The notes below the pieces were generated by a model, which saw nothing but the letters and a program-made list of their open reading frames with translations, was not told the origin of the DNA and made no database searches. Below are positions 1 to 7,326 of a stretch of 30,887 nucleotides of DNA, in pieces (the stretch's first letter is position 1; each line of letters begins with the position of its first letter). The stretch lies in the IMG/VR virus record IMGVR_UViG_3300005563_000077, positions 1-30,887 of that record. The stretch is one strand, 5' to 3'. The translations under genes were made by a program, and so were the position numbers. The stretch is from a virus.

Positions 1-345
1 CCCGGCTGCTTTCTGCCGCGCTTCCTGTTGTATTCGGAGAAGCTCATCTTGCTGATATTGATGGAGCCAACGTTCGTAGCAGTCTTCCGCCTCGAGCCAC
101 CGAAGCGGGATATTTGCGAACTCCCGCATTGTTTCCCGGTAACGTCGATAATGCCTTCGCTCGCGCTGGAACAATGCGATATGCGGCTGCACGAAGACGG
201 CCGGGTGGTTGTGATATTCGTATGTGACTCCATCCACTTCTTCCCAGGGGGCCGGCAAATGCTCCCTTAGCTCACAATCCCCGCCCTCATGAAATAGGGG
301 GTCCCGGACGGGGATAGCCCCTACGCTGATGCCGGCTGCAATTCT
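1..345 (-). CDS. Tail assembly chaperone extension (gpT-like), -1 frame, partial
   Basis: This frame stays open from the slippery heptamer at 345-351 to the window edge (115 codons, no stop) and lies in the -1 frame relative to the upstream chaperone gene. It has no credible start codon or ribosome site of its own near its beginning; the first in-frame ATG is far inside. The translated peptide is charged and rich in Glu, Arg, Gln, Tyr and Trp, with a helical ending (…RWLEAEDCYERWLHQYQQDE…). In long-tailed phages (lambda gpG/gpGT and relatives) the gene between tail tube and tape measure is extended by -1 frameshifting; the fusion protein chaperones the tape measure. Position and frame fit this. 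The C-terminus and the tape measure gene lie outside the window. Confidence 0.72.
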
Positions 346-881
346 AAACCCTCGCGTTCCAAATCGGTCAAGCTGAAGAGCGCGTTATAACGGAAATGCA
401 CCGCGAGGAACGTCTGCCAAGGAATTTGGTTCAGGCATTCATCCGTGATAACGCCGCCCTTTTCCTGGAAGGTCAATTGGCTTCCGTCGAAGGCGACCAT
501 GTTCTCGAACTTGAGCACGCGCTCGCGCCAGGTCTTGACGGCCTCGCGTCCCAGCGCCGCCACCTCCGAGGGTTTGATCTTGGGCGGTGCCGCGGCCTCG
601 CCCCCCTCCGTCGGCGACTCAAGACCGACAACAGCCTGGGGCTGGGACTCGGAATCTTTTTGCAGTGCCGCATCCGCCTCCATTCCCGCAATCAAATCCA
701 GGCTACCCGGCTTCCGTATATGGATGACCGGCCATTTTTCCTGGGGATATTGGGCCCGCAGGTATGCGGGCGTGAATCGGTCGATAGGGTCGGAAGTGAT
801 GGGAATATATCGATTCAGCGCGGCCCGATACTCCGGGCTCATCCGCTTCTCGACTCTCTTGCCTTCTTCGCTTGTCTCCAT
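321..881 (-). CDS. Tail assembly chaperone (gpG-like)
   Basis: Protein of 186 residues. I chose ATG 881 because an AAGGAG ribosome site sits six bases upstream; the longer GTG frame from 953 lacks one. No family motif is recognised by sequence. The assignment rests on gene order (after the tail tube gene, before the expected tape measure), the acidic and Ala/Pro-rich middle, and the -1 slippery heptamer near its end that joins it to the frame at 1-345. In the lambda gpG/gpGT model the short form and the frameshifted form bind the tape measure and tail tube subunits during tail assembly. The gap 882-964 is presumably its original leader, now downstream of an inserted endonuclease gene. Confidence 0.68.
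   Translation of the reverse strand: METSEEGKRVEKRMSPEYRAALNRYIPITSDPIDRFTPAYLRAQYPQEKWPVIHIRKPGSLDLIAGMEADAALQKDSESQPQAVVGLESPTEGGEAAAPPKIKPSEVAALGREAVKTWRERVLKFENMVAFDGSQLTFQEKGGVITDECLNQIPWQTFLAVHFRYNALFSLTDLEREGLELQPASA
345..351 (-). other. -1 programmed frameshift slippery heptamer G-GGT-TTA
   Basis: On the minus strand the zero-frame codons are GAG GGT TTA, giving the canonical X-XXY-YYZ heptamer GGGTTTA. It lies eight codons before the zero-frame TAG stop at 321-323. After slipping back one base the ribosome reads GGG TTT AGA ATT and stays open to the window edge. Pattern, position near the end of the first gene and the direction of the open downstream frame all agree with the tail chaperone frameshift of long-tailed phages. 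Confidence 0.75.
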
Positions 882-964
882 ATTTCTCCTTTTCTCCTTG
901 TTGAAATGGGGCCCGGTCCGCCAGGAGAAGAGCGGTAAAGGGTTGCGGCCCACCCGGGCATGAA

Positions 965-1585
965 TTAAGCGACTTGCTTCAATCCGTAGTAAGTGGCCAT
1001 CTCTTCAATTGACCATCCCATTCTGCGGCGGCGAATCATCGTCTGGCTCTTGATGCCGAGCCTGTCGCACCAATCCTTTTGACAAAGCCGCTGCCCCTTG
1101 TACGTGAGCCAGACATTTCGGCGCGTATTCCTGGACTGCTGCGCCTTCGTGGCCCAATGGCAATTTCCCGGTACGTATCCCTTCGAGTTATCGCGACGGT
1201 CGATGGTGTGGAGGCGGCTGGGCGCATCTCCCATCTCGGAAAAGAAAGCCTCGAATGATTCGCGCCATTGGTCGCAAACGAAGATCCCGCGGCCTCCGTA
1301 ATAATCGAAGACTGGATTTAATGGATTATGGCAGCGTCCAATCATTGCCTCCCAAACCCTATAGGTTCGGGTTTTAGACTTTCCATGCTTCGTACGAATC
1401 TCCAGCGCGAAGCACCCACAACTCTTGGAGTTCCCTGTCGAAAGGTCATTCCCGGATATCGCCTTGGATTTGCCGCAATCGCATAAGCACAGCCAAATCG
1501 ATTGGCCATATTTATTGTTGTGGTCGAACCGCTGGACAAGCAGCCGACCAAAACGCAATCCCGACAAATCCTTGGCAAACCCCAT
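965..1585 (-). CDS. Free-standing HNH-type (homing) endonuclease-like protein
   Basis: Protein of 206 residues. It has an N-terminal Cys-rich part (CLCDCG and SCGC pairs), then a YYGGRGI-VC-W segment, then IDRRDNSKGY and a GNCHWAT segment followed by Q and N residues. This arrangement is common in phage free-standing HNH-like endonucleases, with a HTH-like C-terminal part that may bind DNA. It sits three bases after the tail tube stop, between two genes that are normally adjacent in long-tailed phages, so it looks like an insertion. Codon use is more AT-rich than the neighbouring tail genes, as expected for a mobile gene. Exact nuclease subfamily and target are unknown. Confidence 0.72.
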   Translation of the reverse strand: MGFAKDLSGLRFGRLLVQRFDHNNKYGQSIWLCLCDCGKSKAISGNDLSTGNSKSCGCFALEIRTKHGKSKTRTYRVWEAMIGRCHNPLNPVFDYYGGRGIFVCDQWRESFEAFFSEMGDAPSRLHTIDRRDNSKGYVPGNCHWATKAQQSRNTRRNVWLTYKGQRLCQKDWCDRLGIKSQTMIRRRRMGWSIEEMATYYGLKQVA

Positions 1586-1588
1586 ACG

Positions 1589-2572
1589 TCAGACCTTACT
1601 CCCATATAAAAGCTCCCAAGTCGCCTGCGCATCCATCGTCGCGTCGGTGCTGCCGTTGCGCAGCGGCTTGATGGTGAGGTCCCAGAACATCTTGTTCGAG
1701 ACGTCGGCCGGCTTCGACTCGATGATTTGCCCGCGGGGAATGGTGATCTTCCAGTTCGCGGAGATGGTCAGGACCAAGGGCCCCACGGTGCCGACCTTCC
1801 ACGCATTCGACGGGTCGAAGGCGGACTGGCGCTGGATGGGGACCTTGACCTTGAGGCGCGGCTTCCGGGCCGAGATCCAATAGAACCCCATTCCCGATGG
1901 ATCGCCGAAGTCCCCGGAGGGAGAGAGTTCGTTCCCGAAATCGAGCTCAAAGCTTTCGGCCAGGTGGCTCACCGTGAGGAAGGTGAGCGACGACCCGACG
2001 AGCCGCTCGGCTACCGTGTTGTCGGGCGTGGCGGGCAGGAGCTTGCTTCCGCTTATGATATCCGCGTCGGCCAGGGACCATGCGCCCTTGTAGCTCAGGT
2101 CGAACTGCACGGGCTTCACGCGCTTGTCGGCCATCAGCTTGCCGGTGCCGACCATGCCCTTGAACTTCATCGCGCGCTGCTGCGGGTTTGCGCCGACCTC
2201 CTGCTCCAGGCCCCATTGGGACATGGTGCGCTGGTCGTTATCCGTATGCGGCACCCAGGACATGCCCACCGAGGTATACGCCGTGCGCTTCAGCCCGCAG
2301 GATTCCAACCAGGTGGACCAATCGGGAACCACGGCCACGCCGGAGCTGCTGGCCAGCTTGATTTTCGTCTGGGTGTCGCCGGTCGCTTCCCCGGGGATGC
2401 TTTCGTTCTCCGCGAGGTCGCCGGTCGCCCACTTGTCGTCCTCGGCCTCGAGGTTCGGCGTCCAGCTTCCTTCGCGCGTGCGATAGTTCACGTCGGAGCT
2501 GGTGATGGTGACGGCCGTTCCCGGCGTCGTCTCGGCCTTGCCGGTCAAGAATCGAAGGTTCCTGTTATACAT
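1589..2572 (-). CDS. Major tail tube protein
   Basis: Protein of 327 residues starting MYNRNLRFLTGKAETTPGTA, a typical opening for tail tube proteins of long-tailed phages (an N-terminal strand, then a TxxGTAVTIT turn). The rest is rich in beta-strand-like stretches, including a threonine- and serine-rich segment and a C-terminal WDLTIKPLR-type strand, with no membrane segment. ATG 2572 overlaps the end of the upstream small gene by eight bases. The gene lies after the tail terminator candidate and before the tail chaperone, the usual place for the tube subunit. Assignment is by position and general composition; a DALI/HHpred comparison would settle it. Confidence 0.72.
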   Translation of the reverse strand: MYNRNLRFLTGKAETTPGTAVTITSSDVNYRTREGSWTPNLEAEDDKWATGDLAENESIPGEATGDTQTKIKLASSSGVAVVPDWSTWLESCGLKRTAYTSVGMSWVPHTDNDQRTMSQWGLEQEVGANPQQRAMKFKGMVGTGKLMADKRVKPVQFDLSYKGAWSLADADIISGSKLLPATPDNTVAERLVGSSLTFLTVSHLAESFELDFGNELSPSGDFGDPSGMGFYWISARKPRLKVKVPIQRQSAFDPSNAWKVGTVGPLVLTISANWKITIPRGQIIESKPADVSNKMFWDLTIKPLRNGSTDATMDAQATWELLYGSKV

Positions 2573-2876
2573 GGTCGCTCTCCTCTACGGGCGGCACGCT
2601 GCCGTCCTGGGGTTGTCCTTCGGCCTCCGGGGCGGTGGGGATGATGGGGTTTCCGGTATGGTCGATATGACCGGCGATGTAGGCGGCGATGAAGCCTTCC
2701 CATTCGTCGGCGTGAACGAGCGCGCTCGCGCAATTCGGATTCTGAGCCGCGAGGACGTTGATCTCCTCGTCGGTCAGCATGACCGTTTGCCCTTCGTTGT
2801 ACTCGATGCCGCGCACCACGACCTGATGCTTCGGCTTCACGCGGAAGGGGAATTGCTGCTTTTGTTCTTCGGCCAT
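2565..2876 (-). CDS. Small acidic virion-region protein, unknown
   Basis: Protein of 103 residues, acidic and proline-rich toward the C-terminus (PTAPEAEGQPQDGSVPPVEE). The N-terminal half (PFRVKPKHQVVVRGIEYNEGQTVMLTDEE) looks like a small beta domain of the kind often seen in short proteins next to tail tube or connector genes. Its stop overlaps the start of the tail tube gene by eight bases, so the two are probably translated together. No family is recognised; a tail completion or accessory virion role is only an inference from position. Confidence 0.6.
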   Translation of the reverse strand: MAEEQKQQFPFRVKPKHQVVVRGIEYNEGQTVMLTDEEINVLAAQNPNCASALVHADEWEGFIAAYIAGHIDHTGNPIIPTAPEAEGQPQDGSVPPVEESDHV

Positions 2877-2885
2877 GGTCTCTCC

Positions 2886-3404
2886 TTACCCGAATAGCTC
2901 GGGCTCTTTGCGGGATTGGCTGTACTGGATGCGCCAGGGCATCAGGAGCTTCGCCGGGTTGCTGGCATCCGTCGAATACGTGATTTTCGGCTCGATGTCC
3001 CGAGGCCGGTAGATGTCAAAAAGACCCTTGCCGCCCAGCTCGTTACGATGGTGGTCGAAGAAGCGCTTCAGGTCTTCCTGGCAGCGGATGATGTCCTGCT
3101 GCCCGCTCCATTGCGGATTCTCGGGAGGCGGGTCGTAGAGGTACTGCACCTCGATATTGATGTCCGCGATATTTTCGTAGAGACCGCCATTGTTGCCGCC
3201 CTCTTCCTCGTTGAGCGGCCGCTCGCCCTGGTAGTAGAGCGAGGCGTTCGGGCCCGGCCGCATCTGCGCCGCGTCGAAGATATTGGTGGGGTTCCAATCG
3301 AAGAAATAGCCTTGCGTGCCGGCGCCGGCATCGTCCCCCGCGCGGATGAGCGCGATGAGGCGCGCGATGTCCTCGAGGATGGAAAAGAGGATGGGGGAGC
3401 TCAT
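2886..3404 (-). CDS. Tail terminator / tail completion protein candidate
   Basis: Protein of 172 residues from ATG 3404, which overlaps the upstream stop in an ATGA; an ATG six bases further upstream (3410) is also possible. It opens with a helix (SSPILFSILEDIARLIALIRAG), has a beta-like middle (ADINIEVQYLYD) and a helix LKRFFDHHRNELGG, and ends with a WRIQYSQSR strand. Size and alpha-beta make-up resemble tail terminator proteins, which cap the tube and join tail to head. It sits two genes before the tail tube gene. The assignment is inferred from size and place, not from a diagnostic motif. Confidence 0.55.
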   Translation of the reverse strand: MSSPILFSILEDIARLIALIRAGDDAGAGTQGYFFDWNPTNIFDAAQMRPGPNASLYYQGERPLNEEEGGNNGGLYENIADINIEVQYLYDPPPENPQWSGQQDIIRCQEDLKRFFDHHRNELGGKGLFDIYRPRDIEPKITYSTDASNPAKLLMPWRIQYSQSRKEPELFG

Positions 3405-3694
3405 TGCCATCCGAGTTCCCCTTCGAACCAAACCTTGAGCTTGTACCAGTGCGCCTTGCGCAGCTTCCCGCCGAGGTCCACAGCCTCCCCACCGAAGCGC
3501 CAGATGCCACGGATGAGCTTGGTCTTGTCCATGTCCACCGCGAGGAAGGTCTGGAGGTCGACGGCGGCCGCGAGCTGCCCTTCGTTTCCCGCCGGGTCGA
3601 TCCATTTCACCAGGCGGGCGGTGTAATCGCCGAGGGCGGTATCGTTGGTGGGGACGCGGACGCGGAGATCCTGGTATTCGAGAATGATGCTCAT
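3401..3694 (-). CDS. Small virion-region protein, unknown (possible head closure/tail completion)
   Basis: Protein of 97 residues. ATG 3694 overlaps the stop of the repeat-fibre gene (ATGA), and its own stop overlaps the next start in the same way. The sequence is strand-rich (RVRVPTNDTALGDYTARLVKWIDP, then RGIWRFGG and AHWYKLKVWFEGE). No family is recognised. Translational coupling to both neighbours shows it belongs to the tail operon. A head-tail joining or fibre-attachment role is possible but not supported by a motif. Confidence 0.6.
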   Translation of the reverse strand: MSIILEYQDLRVRVPTNDTALGDYTARLVKWIDPAGNEGQLAAAVDLQTFLAVDMDKTKLIRGIWRFGGEAVDLGGKLRKAHWYKLKVWFEGELGWQ

Positions 3695-5073
3695 GACCAG
3701 CCCCCCGAGAATTCGATGACGGCCGGTGCCCACTCCCCATCCCATTGCACGGTTTCGCCAATCACGAGAGCGCGGGAGGAAAGGATGCCGAACCCGTATG
3801 CTCCGCCCAGGCCATAGGCCGCCAAGGCTCCCGGGGCCATCAGCAGGGAGCAGGACGCGCCCTGGCCCTGCCCGATAGAAGCAAGCTGGCCCACGCCCAG
3901 GAGACGGCCATAACCGCTGGCCTGACCAGCACCGAAGCTCGATAGAGCGGCGCCGAACTGGATGCTGGAGAATCCTGCAGCCCCGCCATGGCCCTGGCTG
4001 GACAAGTTGCCCACGCCGGCCACGGCACTCCAATCCGTGGCCCCCGCGGCCCCGAAGGAAGCGAGGAGGCCCGGAGCGGTGAGCAAGCTGAAACCCTGGG
4101 ACTGGCCGGCCCCGTAGGATGCCATGGCGAAAGCCGATTGAACCCCAAGCAGGGATTGCCCGTAGGCTTCTCCGATTCCGAAGCTCGCGAGGGCCCCGGG
4201 GGCCTGGAGGAGCGACGAATCCACGGCGCCGCCAGCCCCCAGAGATGCCAATGCGCCTACGGCCGTGAGGAGGCTATACCCATGCGAGCCGCCGGCGCCG
4301 AACGAGGCCATCGCCGAGGAAGATGGCGCGCTGAGAAGTGATTGCCCGACGGCGCCGCCTGCCCCGAAGCTGGCCAGGGCCCCGGCCCCGCCCAGTTGCG
4401 AGAAATCGGTGGCGCTCCCCGCGGAGAACGAGGACAGCGAACCCAAGGCCTGCAGGTTGGATTGCCCGATGGCCTGGCCGGCGGAAAAGGACTGCATGCC
4501 CGTCTGGGTATCGAGTAGGCTGAAGGTGTACGCCTCGCCCATGCCGAAGGAAGAGAGGCTCCCGCGTGCCGTCAGGGCGTTGTCGCCGAGGCCTTGGCCA
4601 AACCCGTAGGAAGACATCCCGCCCGCGGCGGTGGCGGCCGAGGCGTCCACGGCTCCGCCTTGTCCAAACGATGCCATGGAGCCGGCAGCGGAGAGCAGGG
4701 AGGAATCGTAGGCCTGGCCGAATCCGAAGGAGGCCGCTTGCGCCCCCATTTGTCCCGCCGAGGCATCCACGGATTGTCCGGCGCTGTAGCTGGATAGGCT
4801 GCCAGCAGCGGAAAGAAGGCTGTAGCCATGGGATGCGCCGGCGCCGTAACTCGACATCGAGCCTACGGCGCTCGGATTGTTAAAGCCCGTCGATGCTGCA
4901 GGTGAATAGCTGGCGAGAGCGCCCAACCCCGATAGCAGCGAGAACCCGAGCGCTAGGCCGCTGGAAAAGCTCGAACCGTCCACCGAAGTGGAGCCTGCGG
5001 GAGCCGTAGGTATCCAAGCCCTCTTACGAGGCCGATATCTCCTGGGCTGCTTAAAGAGGCGGCCGTAAATCAC
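3691..5073 (-). CDS. Tandem-repeat tail fibre-like protein (about 20 repeats of about 20 residues)
   Basis: Protein of 460 residues with a GTG start at 5073. After a basic N-terminal tail (RRYRPRKRAW) residues about 30-430 are about 20 tandem repeats of 19-22 residues with the consensus GALASFGAGGAxGxSLLxA. Aromatic or hydrophobic residues recur at two places per repeat (the ASF/SSY and SLL positions), separated by Gly/Ala/Ser turns. This spacing suggests two short strands per coil, as in a beta-solenoid or another extended fibre fold. A non-repetitive C-terminal end (VQWDGEWAPAVIEF) may be a cap or binding module. The gene lies among appendage genes and is coupled to a tail gene by ATGA, so an extended virion fibre is likely. 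No known repeat family is recognised. Confidence 0.7.
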   Translation of the reverse strand: MIYGRLFKQPRRYRPRKRAWIPTAPAGSTSVDGSSFSSGLALGFSLLSGLGALASYSPAASTGFNNPSAVGSMSSYGAGASHGYSLLSAAGSLSSYSAGQSVDASAGQMGAQAASFGFGQAYDSSLLSAAGSMASFGQGGAVDASAATAAGGMSSYGFGQGLGDNALTARGSLSSFGMGEAYTFSLLDTQTGMQSFSAGQAIGQSNLQALGSLSSFSAGSATDFSQLGGAGALASFGAGGAVGQSLLSAPSSSAMASFGAGGSHGYSLLTAVGALASLGAGGAVDSSLLQAPGALASFGIGEAYGQSLLGVQSAFAMASYGAGQSQGFSLLTAPGLLASFGAAGATDWSAVAGVGNLSSQGHGGAAGFSSIQFGAALSSFGAGQASGYGRLLGVGQLASIGQGQGASCSLLMAPGALAAYGLGGAYGFGILSSRALVIGETVQWDGEWAPAVIEFSGGWS

Positions 5074-5076
5074 TGC

Positions 5077-5547
5077 TTATCCGATTTCCTGAATATCGAT
5101 GTACCCGTTCATCGTGATGGAGTCGGCGGGGGTCTGGGCAAGTTCGACGGTGAACCGCCGAGTTGCCGCCATCAGAAGCTGCTGCTCCTGCGTGAACAGG
5201 ATGTCCATGGGCTGGCGTACATTCCATGCGTAGACCGGATGGGTTACAATGGTTCCGGCGCTGGCCTTGGTGGTGTTGTTCACTTCGGCCGTGAAGCCGG
5301 CTGCAACGCCGCCGCCGGGTTCGTTGCTGCTCGGGGTCGGGGCGCTCCCGCCGCTCCCGCTAGTGGTTTGGCCGCTTTTGAGCAGGATTAGTAAATCCTC
5401 CTCCTGCGCATCTCCGGTCTCCGTGGTTTGAGAGAGGCCGAAACCCAGGATCACGTAGGGACGCGTAGCGTGCCCGGTAATCTCGAATAAGTCCTGTTGG
5501 GCGGTCACTGCAACGCCGTTGAATTGAACGCGATAAGATCCTGACAT
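5077..5547 (-). CDS. Virion appendage protein, unknown
   Basis: Protein of 156 residues, strand-rich, with a Gly/Ser/Pro linker in the middle (SGSGGSAPTPSSNEPGGG) that divides it into two small domains. The N-terminal part (SYRVQFNGVAVTAQQDLFEI) and the C-terminal part (RRFTVELAQTPADSITMNGYIDI) look like beta strands. It lies between the repeat-fibre gene, four bases downstream, and another appendage gene, so a structural role on the tail or head surface is likely. No family is recognised. Confidence 0.6.
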   Translation of the reverse strand: MSGSYRVQFNGVAVTAQQDLFEITGHATRPYVILGFGLSQTTETGDAQEEDLLILLKSGQTTSGSGGSAPTPSSNEPGGGVAAGFTAEVNNTTKASAGTIVTHPVYAWNVRQPMDILFTQEQQLLMAATRRFTVELAQTPADSITMNGYIDIQEIG

Positions 5548-5558
5548 CTTCCAGCCTT

Positions 5559-6281
5559 TCAGAAGTGCATGAAGGGGCGCATGCGATTGTTGTTTCGGAC
5601 CAAGAAACTTGCGGAAGATCCGCCGCCCCCCGCTTCCGGGGCCGTGATCGCCAAAGTGATGTTTTGCCCCGAGCCATCACTGGTGGTAAAGGTCGCGGCC
5701 TTAGCGCTTGTGGAGGTAATGCGCACGTCTTCGTAACGGCTGTGTGGGAGCGAAATGCTGTCCCACGTCGAAAGCCCACCGTTATCTGCGAATCCTGTCC
5801 CGCCCGCATAGGTGGGCGTGAGGCTGCTGGTATTGAGGACGAATCCCCCAAAGAAGGCGGGTTGAGCAGGTGGGGTAATGTTGCCGCTGGTGATAGCGTC
5901 AATCGCATTGCCAGCGCCGCTCTGAAGTTGCCCACCACCAACAGGAGTGGTGGTATTGTCCAGGCCGTGGATAGGGAGAACAAATATGCCACGGTTTGGG
6001 CGTGTGCTGGCAAGGTTAAACGAAACCGTTGGCGTTCCCGCCGCGCAATCCTTGCAAAAGAACTGCGCCATGCACTGGCTGTTGGTCGGATCAACTACCG
6101 TCGATCCGACCTTCACGTAGGTGTTCACTCCATCCGTAACCGTCTCGGTGATTGCGGAGGTATTGTCATACGTGACCACGACCCATGACGAATCGTGCGC
6201 CAAGTAAGTGGGTGTGCATGTCAGAGCCGTGCCAGTGGCTGCTGCCGCGTTTTGGGCCATCGTTCCCTTGGAGTAAGCCAT
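5559..6281 (-). CDS. Beta-rich virion appendage protein
   Basis: Protein of 240 residues, rich in Thr, Ser, Gly and Asn, with a jelly-roll-like strand pattern (SSWVVVTYDNTS, NRGIFVLPIHGLDN, YEDVRITSTSAKAATFTTSDG). The pattern is like that of phage fibre or decoration proteins that present surface domains. The end (FLVRNNNRMRPFMHF) is basic and aromatic. ATG 6281 directly follows the stop of the upstream gene, so the pair is probably co-translated. Function is inferred from composition and from the run of appendage genes; no specific family is recognised. Confidence 0.6.
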   Translation of the reverse strand: MAYSKGTMAQNAAAATGTALTCTPTYLAHDSSWVVVTYDNTSAITETVTDGVNTYVKVGSTVVDPTNSQCMAQFFCKDCAAGTPTVSFNLASTRPNRGIFVLPIHGLDNTTTPVGGGQLQSGAGNAIDAITSGNITPPAQPAFFGGFVLNTSSLTPTYAGGTGFADNGGLSTWDSISLPHSRYEDVRITSTSAKAATFTTSDGSGQNITLAITAPEAGGGGSSASFLVRNNNRMRPFMHF

Positions 6282-6983
6282 CTATAGCCCCGCCGCAGTG
6301 AACTGGGTAATGCAGTACCTATCGGGAGTGCCGCCAGGCCTGACGAAGAACCCCATGCCGGGGCCGCCGTCGCTGTATTGGCTGTCGGTCACGGTGTAAA
6401 TCAGGCTTCCGTTTTTATAGACCGTGATGACGTTCCCTACCGCTTGGGCTTTGACGACGTCCCCGGTGACCAGTCCGCCTGGTCCTGCACCCGTACCAGA
6501 GAGTTCGGGGAAGACGTCGCCTATAGACCCATGCCATGCGAAGACCTGTATGGTTGTTCCGGCATTCCCTAAAGTGATCTCATAACCGCGCGCGACGTTC
6601 GCGGAGATTTTAAAGCGGAGTAGAAGCTCGACTTCATGCGAGTCGGGAGCGGTATAAGTCGCATCCTGATAAATGGTGACTTGGGCGCTATGGTTCGCAG
6701 GGTATCCCGAAAGACAGGCAACGCAATCGTTGTATCCGGCGGATGTTGCGGAAGCGTACGCCTTCCCCGCCGTGGTGCGCGGGTCCTGCCAATCCAATCC
6801 GGTGGTCCCGCCAGGAGTCCACAATCCGCCCTCGGAAACGGGATTTTCCGTGAGAGGAAAGCTTGTCGAGTAGGACGCGCTGCTAGCCGGATTCGATCCA
6901 ATGACCGACCGCGACGGCATCGGAAGCCGAGACGGCCTCACGATGCGCGAAGGCGGGACAGATAGCAGCGACGGCGTACGCAT
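6282..6983 (-). CDS. Tail fibre-like protein with LamG/concanavalin-like domain
   Basis: Protein of 233 residues. After a low-complexity Ser/Pro/Arg N-terminus of about 30 residues there is a domain with the layout of concanavalin-like (LamG-type) jelly rolls: SEGGLWTPGG, then SHEVELLLRFKISANVARGYEI, VFAWHG, VVKAQAVGNVITVYKNGSLI and a final GMGFFVRPGG. Such domains bind carbohydrate and are common on phage fibres and spikes, so a receptor-binding or decoration role is plausible. It is placed between other appendage genes. The start could lie further in, since the first 30 residues look unlike the rest. Confidence 0.62.
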   Translation of the reverse strand: MRTPSLLSVPPSRIVRPSRLPMPSRSVIGSNPASSASYSTSFPLTENPVSEGGLWTPGGTTGLDWQDPRTTAGKAYASATSAGYNDCVACLSGYPANHSAQVTIYQDATYTAPDSHEVELLLRFKISANVARGYEITLGNAGTTIQVFAWHGSIGDVFPELSGTGAGPGGLVTGDVVKAQAVGNVITVYKNGSLIYTVTDSQYSDGGPGMGFFVRPGGTPDRYCITQFTAAGL

Positions 6984-6987
6984 GGTC

Positions 6988-7326
6988 TCAGGGCTTGATG
7001 AATTTCCGCTCGATACCCAAGGCCAGCTCCTCTTCGGTCAGCGGAGCTCCCTTTTTATGTTTGATTTTCACTTGCTCGGCCAGCGCGTCCTTTTCCGCCG
7101 CGGCGCGGCCGGCCTTGGCCTCCTCGATGGACGGCAAAACCATCTCTGCCGCTTCGGCTTGGAAGGCGGTATAGTCCTCGCCGCTGGTAATGCCCTTCGC
7201 TGCCATGTACAGGGCCGTGATGCGTGCGCAGGTCATCGGGTCCTTTTCCATGGCGCGGAGGTTGTAAATCAACCCCAGCTCCGGGAAGATGCGCGCGCAG
7301 AGGGCCGCGAATCTCATATTGTTCAT
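6988..7326 (-). CDS. Helical virion-region protein, unknown
   Basis: Protein of 112 residues, mainly helical and charged, with a long helix EAKAGRAAAEKDALAEQVKIKHKKG followed by LTEEELALGIERKF. ATG 7326 overlaps the upstream stop by one base (TGATG), so it is coupled to the fibre gene at 7326-8018. No family is recognised. Position among appendage genes suggests a fibre assembly or attachment helper, but nothing in the sequence proves it. Confidence 0.58.
   Translation of the reverse strand: MNNMRFAALCARIFPELGLIYNLRAMEKDPMTCARITALYMAAKGITSGEDYTAFQAEAAEMVLPSIEEAKAGRAAAEKDALAEQVKIKHKKGAPLTEEELALGIERKFIKP

Noticed and set aside
1727-2644. Long plus-strand frame of 305 codons
   Set aside because: It is the complement of the tail tube gene; His/Gly/Arg-rich composition is typical of a GC-rich shadow frame.
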